Origin: RZYX01 sp036654375
GTDB lineage: Bacteria; Bacillota; Clostridia; Oscillospirales; Acutalibacteraceae
Direction: 5' to 3'
Length of the DNA: 64,000 nt
Assembly: GCA_036654375.1 (NCBI GenBank)
Contig: JAVVSD010000008.1
Span: 1-64,000, forward strand
In this document: positions 60,709 to 64,000 of the stretch, piece after piece
How positions within the stretch are numbered: position 1 is the first letter of the stretch
How the letters are laid out: each line of letters opens with the position of its first letter
The notes under the pieces: generated by a model
What the model saw: the letters and a program-made list of their open reading frames with translations, nothing else
What the model was told of the DNA's origin: nothing
Databases searched by the model: none
Made by a program: the position numbers and the translations under genes

Positions 60709-62265
60709 TTGGGCAATGAACTTCTGGTAATGAAGAATATCACTAAGGTTTACGGCAATGGCGTTCTTTCAAATGAGAATGTTAATTTTTCAGTTGACAA
60801 AGGTGAAATTCATGCATTGATAGGTGAAAATGGTGCAGGAAAATCAACTTTGATGAAAATTTTGTTCGGAATCGAAACAGCAGATAGAGGTGAAGTTTTC
60901 CTAAAAGGCGAAAAAGTAAAAATTACTTCGCCAAACGAAGCAATTAAACACGCCATAGGAATGGTTCACCAGCATTTTAAATTGGTTAATTCTTTTACAG
61001 TCGCAGAGAATGTTGTTTTGGGCAATGAGCCAAGACGAGGCATTTTTATCAAGCAGAATGAATGCTTGAGTAAGGTAGAAGAATTGTCAAAGAAATACAA
61101 TTTCAATCTTGATCCTTCCGCTGTAGTAGAAAATCTATCTGTTGGAAAAAAGCAAAAAATAGAAATTTTAAAGACACTTTATCGCGGTGCTGAGCTCATC
61201 ATTCTTGATGAGCCCACAGCCGTTCTTACTCCGCAGGAAGTTGCAGAGCTTTTTGAGCAACTTAAAAGCCTACGCTCAGACGGATTTACAATTATATTTA
61301 TTTCGCATCACCTAAATGAGGTGCTGGAGCTATGTGACAGATTTACTGTACTAAGATCGGGCAAAACCATCGGTACATACTCAACAGAAGGTATGACCGA
61401 GCAGGAAATGTCAAGACTCATGGTTGGCAGAGATGTTGTTTTGGAGGTTAACAAGGCACCAGCAAAGCCAACGGAAACAGTGCTGGAAGTTGATTCGCTT
61501 AGCTATATAAATGATGAAAACAAAAAAGTTATGCTCGACAAGGTTTCGCTAAAAGTTAGAAAAGGCGAAATTGTTGGAATTGCGGGGCTGGAAGGCAGCG
61601 GACAAAGAGAACTTGTTGAAATAATAACAGGACTTTCATATCCTGCGGAAGGCGTAGTTAAATTAAACGGACAAGATATAAAGGGAATGTCCATTCAGGA
61701 TATTCGTGAAAAGGGATTATCGTATATCCCAGAGGACCGAATAAAATTCGGATCAGCAACAACAGCAAGTATAAAAGAAAATCTACTTTCAAATCGTTTG
61801 AAAGACAGCAACATTGCAGGCAAATTCTTTCTTAAAAATAAAAATACAGACAAGCTTGCAGATGAATTGATAAAAGAGTACCTTGTCAAATGCAGATCCT
61901 CGAGTGTACCTGTTGGTATGTTATCAGGCGGTAATATGCAAAAGGTGGTTGTCGCAAGAGAGTTCTCGGTTAATCCGAAAATATTGATTGCAGAGCAGCC
62001 AACAAGAGGCGTTGATGTTGGCGCGATTGAGTTTATTCATAAGAAGCTTGTTGAAATACGAGATTCAGGTACGGCAGTCCTGCTTATCACAGCAGACCTG
62101 AATGAAGTACTCGAACTGTCAGACAGTGTCATCGTTATGAATGAAGGCAAAATAGCAGCTTATTTCGAGGACTCACATAATCTTACAGAAGAAGAACTGG
62201 GCTTCTATATGCTTGGAATCAAGAAGCAGACAGAGCAAACGATAGGAGGGAATGAGAGTGAATAA
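60709..62265 (+). CDS. ABC importer ATPase with two nucleotide-binding domains (nucleoside type)
   Basis: Energises the nucleoside importer. The 518 residues hold two ATPase domains in one chain. The first has Walker A GENGAGKST (39-47), LSVGKKQKIEIL signature and ILDEPTAVLTP Walker B. The second has a degenerate Walker A (GIAGLEGSGQREL) and LSGGNMQKVVVAREF signature, as usual in the sugar/nucleoside subfamily. The frame extends to a TTG at 60682, but TTG at 60709 follows GGGAGGTG and is preferred. It overlaps the next permease gene by 8 bases. Confidence 0.94.
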   Translation: MGNELLVMKNITKVYGNGVLSNENVNFSVDKGEIHALIGENGAGKSTLMKILFGIETADRGEVFLKGEKVKITSPNEAIKHAIGMVHQHFKLVNSFTVAENVVLGNEPRRGIFIKQNECLSKVEELSKKYNFNLDPSAVVENLSVGKKQKIEILKTLYRGAELIILDEPTAVLTPQEVAELFEQLKSLRSDGFTIIFISHHLNEVLELCDRFTVLRSGKTIGTYSTEGMTEQEMSRLMVGRDVVLEVNKAPAKPTETVLEVDSLSYINDENKKVMLDKVSLKVRKGEIVGIAGLEGSGQRELVEIITGLSYPAEGVVKLNGQDIKGMSIQDIREKGLSYIPEDRIKFGSATTASIKENLLSNRLKDSNIAGKFFLKNKNTDKLADELIKEYLVKCRSSSVPVGMLSGGNMQKVVVAREFSVNPKILIAEQPTRGVDVGAIEFIHKKLVEIRDSGTAVLLITADLNEVLELSDSVIVMNEGKIAAYFEDSHNLTEEELGFYMLGIKKQTEQTIGGNESE

Positions 62266-63334
62266 TGTCAAAAAGAAAAAGTTCTCTATAAGTTTTGATG
62301 TTATTAAAACTGCCGTTGTTATCCTGATTGCTCTTCTTATTGCTTTTGTTATTATTTGTGTAGTCAGCGATGATCCAATTACAGCGTTTAATAAAATGTT
62401 TATGGGACCATTTAAATCAGTAAGACACTTTGCAAATGTTATTGAAATGATGATACCTATAATGTTTACAGGTCTTGCAATTTCAATGATGTTCAAAAGC
62501 AGACAATTCAACCTTGGCGTTGAAGGTGCGTTCTTCATAGGCGCAGTAGGTGCAGTTGTTGTTGGAACTCAACTTGCACTTCCAAAAGTAATTCACCCAA
62601 TAGTTGCAATTTTAGTGGGTGGACTTATCGGAGGAATTGTCTGTACAATACCAGCCATTTTAAAGGTAAAGTGGAAGGCAAACGAGGTTGTGTCATCACT
62701 GATGTGCAACTATCTCTGTTTGTTTCTTGGATTATTTATAGTAAATAACTTCTTAAGGGACCTAAAATCTGGCGGAATGGTTTCAATTCCATTTGCACAG
62801 ACTGCAGCGTTGCCAAAGCTTTTTTCAACAACGAGAATACACTTTGGACTAATAATAATTGCCATATTGGTTGTTTTGGTTTATCTATACCTGTTTAAAT
62901 CGAAAAATGGTTATGAACTCAGAATGACAGGCGAGAATGAAAACTACGCAAGATACACAGGCATAAATGTTTCAAAGGTAATAATTCTCACGCAATTTTT
63001 GGGCGGTGTTTTGGCAGGAGTAGGCGGCTCGGTTGAAGTCTTGGGGCTTTACACTCGATTCGAATGGCAGGCATTACCTGGCTATGGATGGGACGGCGTT
63101 ATAGTTGCTTTGCTTGCAAAGAACAACCCAGCCTATGTTCCGTTAACTGCTTTCTTTATCGCATTTATAAGAATCGGAGCCGACATAATGTCAAGGTCAA
63201 CCGATGTTCCAAACGAAGTTGTTTCAATTATTCAGGGCGTAATCATAGTCCTTATAGCAGCAGAAAGCTTTTTGTCCTATGTTAAAAAGAGAAGAACATT
63301 CAAAGAAGCTACAGAAAATGTAGAAATTGCGTAA
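62258..63334 (+). CDS. ABC importer permease, nucleoside type (first subunit)
   Basis: A polytopic membrane protein of 358 residues in the BPD_transp_2 (branched-chain amino acid/sugar/nucleoside) family, with about eight to ten hydrophobic helices. GLAISMMFKSRQFNLGVEGAF, the MTGENENYARYTGIN coupling segment and GWDGVIVALLAKNNP are family features. An ATG at 62252 lies only a base or two from GGAGGG; GTG at 62258 has correct spacing and is preferred. It overlaps the ATPase gene and is followed by its partner permease 15 bases later. Confidence 0.92.
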   Translation: MNNVKKKKFSISFDVIKTAVVILIALLIAFVIICVVSDDPITAFNKMFMGPFKSVRHFANVIEMMIPIMFTGLAISMMFKSRQFNLGVEGAFFIGAVGAVVVGTQLALPKVIHPIVAILVGGLIGGIVCTIPAILKVKWKANEVVSSLMCNYLCLFLGLFIVNNFLRDLKSGGMVSIPFAQTAALPKLFSTTRIHFGLIIIAILVVLVYLYLFKSKNGYELRMTGENENYARYTGINVSKVIILTQFLGGVLAGVGGSVEVLGLYTRFEWQALPGYGWDGVIVALLAKNNPAYVPLTAFFIAFIRIGADIMSRSTDVPNEVVSIIQGVIIVLIAAESFLSYVKKRRTFKEATENVEIA

Positions 63335-63349
63335 GGGGAGGGAAAACAA

Positions 63350-64000
63350 ATGAATGTAATTTGGGATATAATATCTTCTCCCTCTTTTTATTACTCAATA
63401 TTGCGTGTTACCACACCAATTCTTTTGGCCGCACTTGCAGCGTTTATAGCTGATAAGGCAGGTCTTATAAATATGGGTCTTGAGGGTATAATGCTTTCAT
63501 CGGCACTAACAGGTGTCGTTGTAAGTGCAGCTACATCAAATGTCTGGTTAGGTCTTTTGGGTGCAATAGTCATGGGTCTGATAATTGGGCTTATAATGGC
63601 TTATTCAGCACTCAATCTTAAAACAGATATTATTCTTACAGGTATAGCGGTAAACCTAATGGCAGGTGGCGGAAGTATATTCTTCCTGTATGTATTTGCA
63701 GGGAATAAGGGTAACTCGACATCTCTCAACAGTGGTACACTTCCAACAATTGATATACCGCTGATTGAAAACATTCCAATCCTCGGGGAAATCATCTCAG
63801 GACATAATATTTTGACTTATTTTGCATTTATTATGGTCTTTGTAATGTTTGTTCTTATTAGCAAAACGACCCTTGGATTGAGAATAAGAAGTGTTGGAGA
63901 AAATGATGATGCAGCAGCGTCTGTCGGAATCAGTAAAAATAAAATTCGTTATCTTGCATTGGCAATAAGTGGAATGCTTGCAGGTGTTGCAGGTGCTTAT
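63350..64000 (+). CDS. ABC importer permease, nucleoside type (second subunit), cut by window end
   Basis: The frame from ATG at 63350 (AAGGGGAGGG just upstream) stays open to the last base, giving at least 217 codons. The product begins MNVIWDIISSPSF and continues with hydrophobic helices. It includes a GLINMGLEGIM-type segment near 40 and LGLRIRSVGENDDAAASVGI near 178, both typical of the second permease of nucleoside importers. The C terminus lies beyond the window. Confidence 0.92.
   Translation, partial: MNVIWDIISSPSFYYSILRVTTPILLAALAAFIADKAGLINMGLEGIMLSSALTGVVVSAATSNVWLGLLGAIVMGLIIGLIMAYSALNLKTDIILTGIAVNLMAGGGSIFFLYVFAGNKGNSTSLNSGTLPTIDIPLIENIPILGEIISGHNILTYFAFIMVFVMFVLISKTTLGLRIRSVGENDDAAASVGISKNKIRYLALAISGMLAGVAGAY

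Overview
The window reads as chromosome of a low-GC, Gram-positive anaerobe of the Bacillota, most likely class Clostridia. This is inferred from AT-rich intergenic DNA, strong GGAGG ribosome-binding sites with many GTG and TTG starts, Bacillota-type promoters with 17-base spacers, a pyruvate:ferredoxin oxidoreductase, the LL-diaminopimelate aminotransferase route, three diguanylate cyclases and an SRP RNA-dnaX-ybaB-recR block. No phage, insertion sequence, CRISPR array, rRNA or ordinary tRNA gene was seen. Most of the window is housekeeping DNA; the accessory interest lies in repeats, an envelope cluster and a few orphan genes.

Layout. 1-8.3 kb (minus): a glycerol kinase / malate-lactate dehydrogenase-like / malic enzyme operon and monocistronic nifJ. 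8.6-12.4 kb (plus): CorC-type membrane protein, GAPDH and an SPFH protein, each with its own terminator. A repeat near 12.46-12.59 kb is an inverted copy of the window's first ~133 bases, and is followed by a hairpin and a 56-base tandem repeat. 12.8-18.5 kb: DUF523 protein and D,D-carboxypeptidase (minus), metallophosphoesterase and DHHW protein (plus), ComM-like ATPase (minus). 18.7-26.5 kb (plus): phosphohexomutase, small membrane protein, SigH-like sigma factor, zinc-ribbon protein, NAD synthetase, unknown 104-residue protein, diguanylate cyclase. 26.6-28.1 kb: malQ (minus). 28.4-32.3 kb (plus): possible RNA fold, a 43-codon gene with its own promoter and terminator, two lipoproteins and an acidic Pro-Glu-Val protein. 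32.4-37.4 kb (minus): two paralogous diguanylate cyclases and secA. 37.7-41.8 kb (plus): SRP RNA, dnaX, ybaB, recR, smpB, tmRNA. 41.9-46.2 kb (minus): carAB. 46.6-55.1 kb (plus): dapF-dapL-purC-purF-purB-purA-guaA. 55.4-57.5 kb: MYG1-family protein and DEAD-box helicase, overlapping by 4 bases. 57.9-59.1 kb (minus): tocopherol-cyclase-family protein. 59.6-64.0 kb (plus): nucleoside-type ABC importer, cut by the window edge.

How genes work together. The long plus-strand operon joins the last meso-diaminopimelate steps (wall and lysine) to parts of IMP synthesis and both AMP and GMP branches; other IMP-pathway genes and guaB must lie elsewhere. carAB supplies carbamoyl phosphate, and the importer at the right edge probably salvages nucleosides. 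SmpB and tmRNA form the ribosome-rescue pair; SRP RNA and SecA serve protein export. No convincing new defence or mobile system was found. The best candidates for undescribed biology are the inverted repeat family, the 43-codon transcription unit with the lipoprotein cluster behind it, the MYG1-helicase pair and the tocopherol-cyclase homologue.
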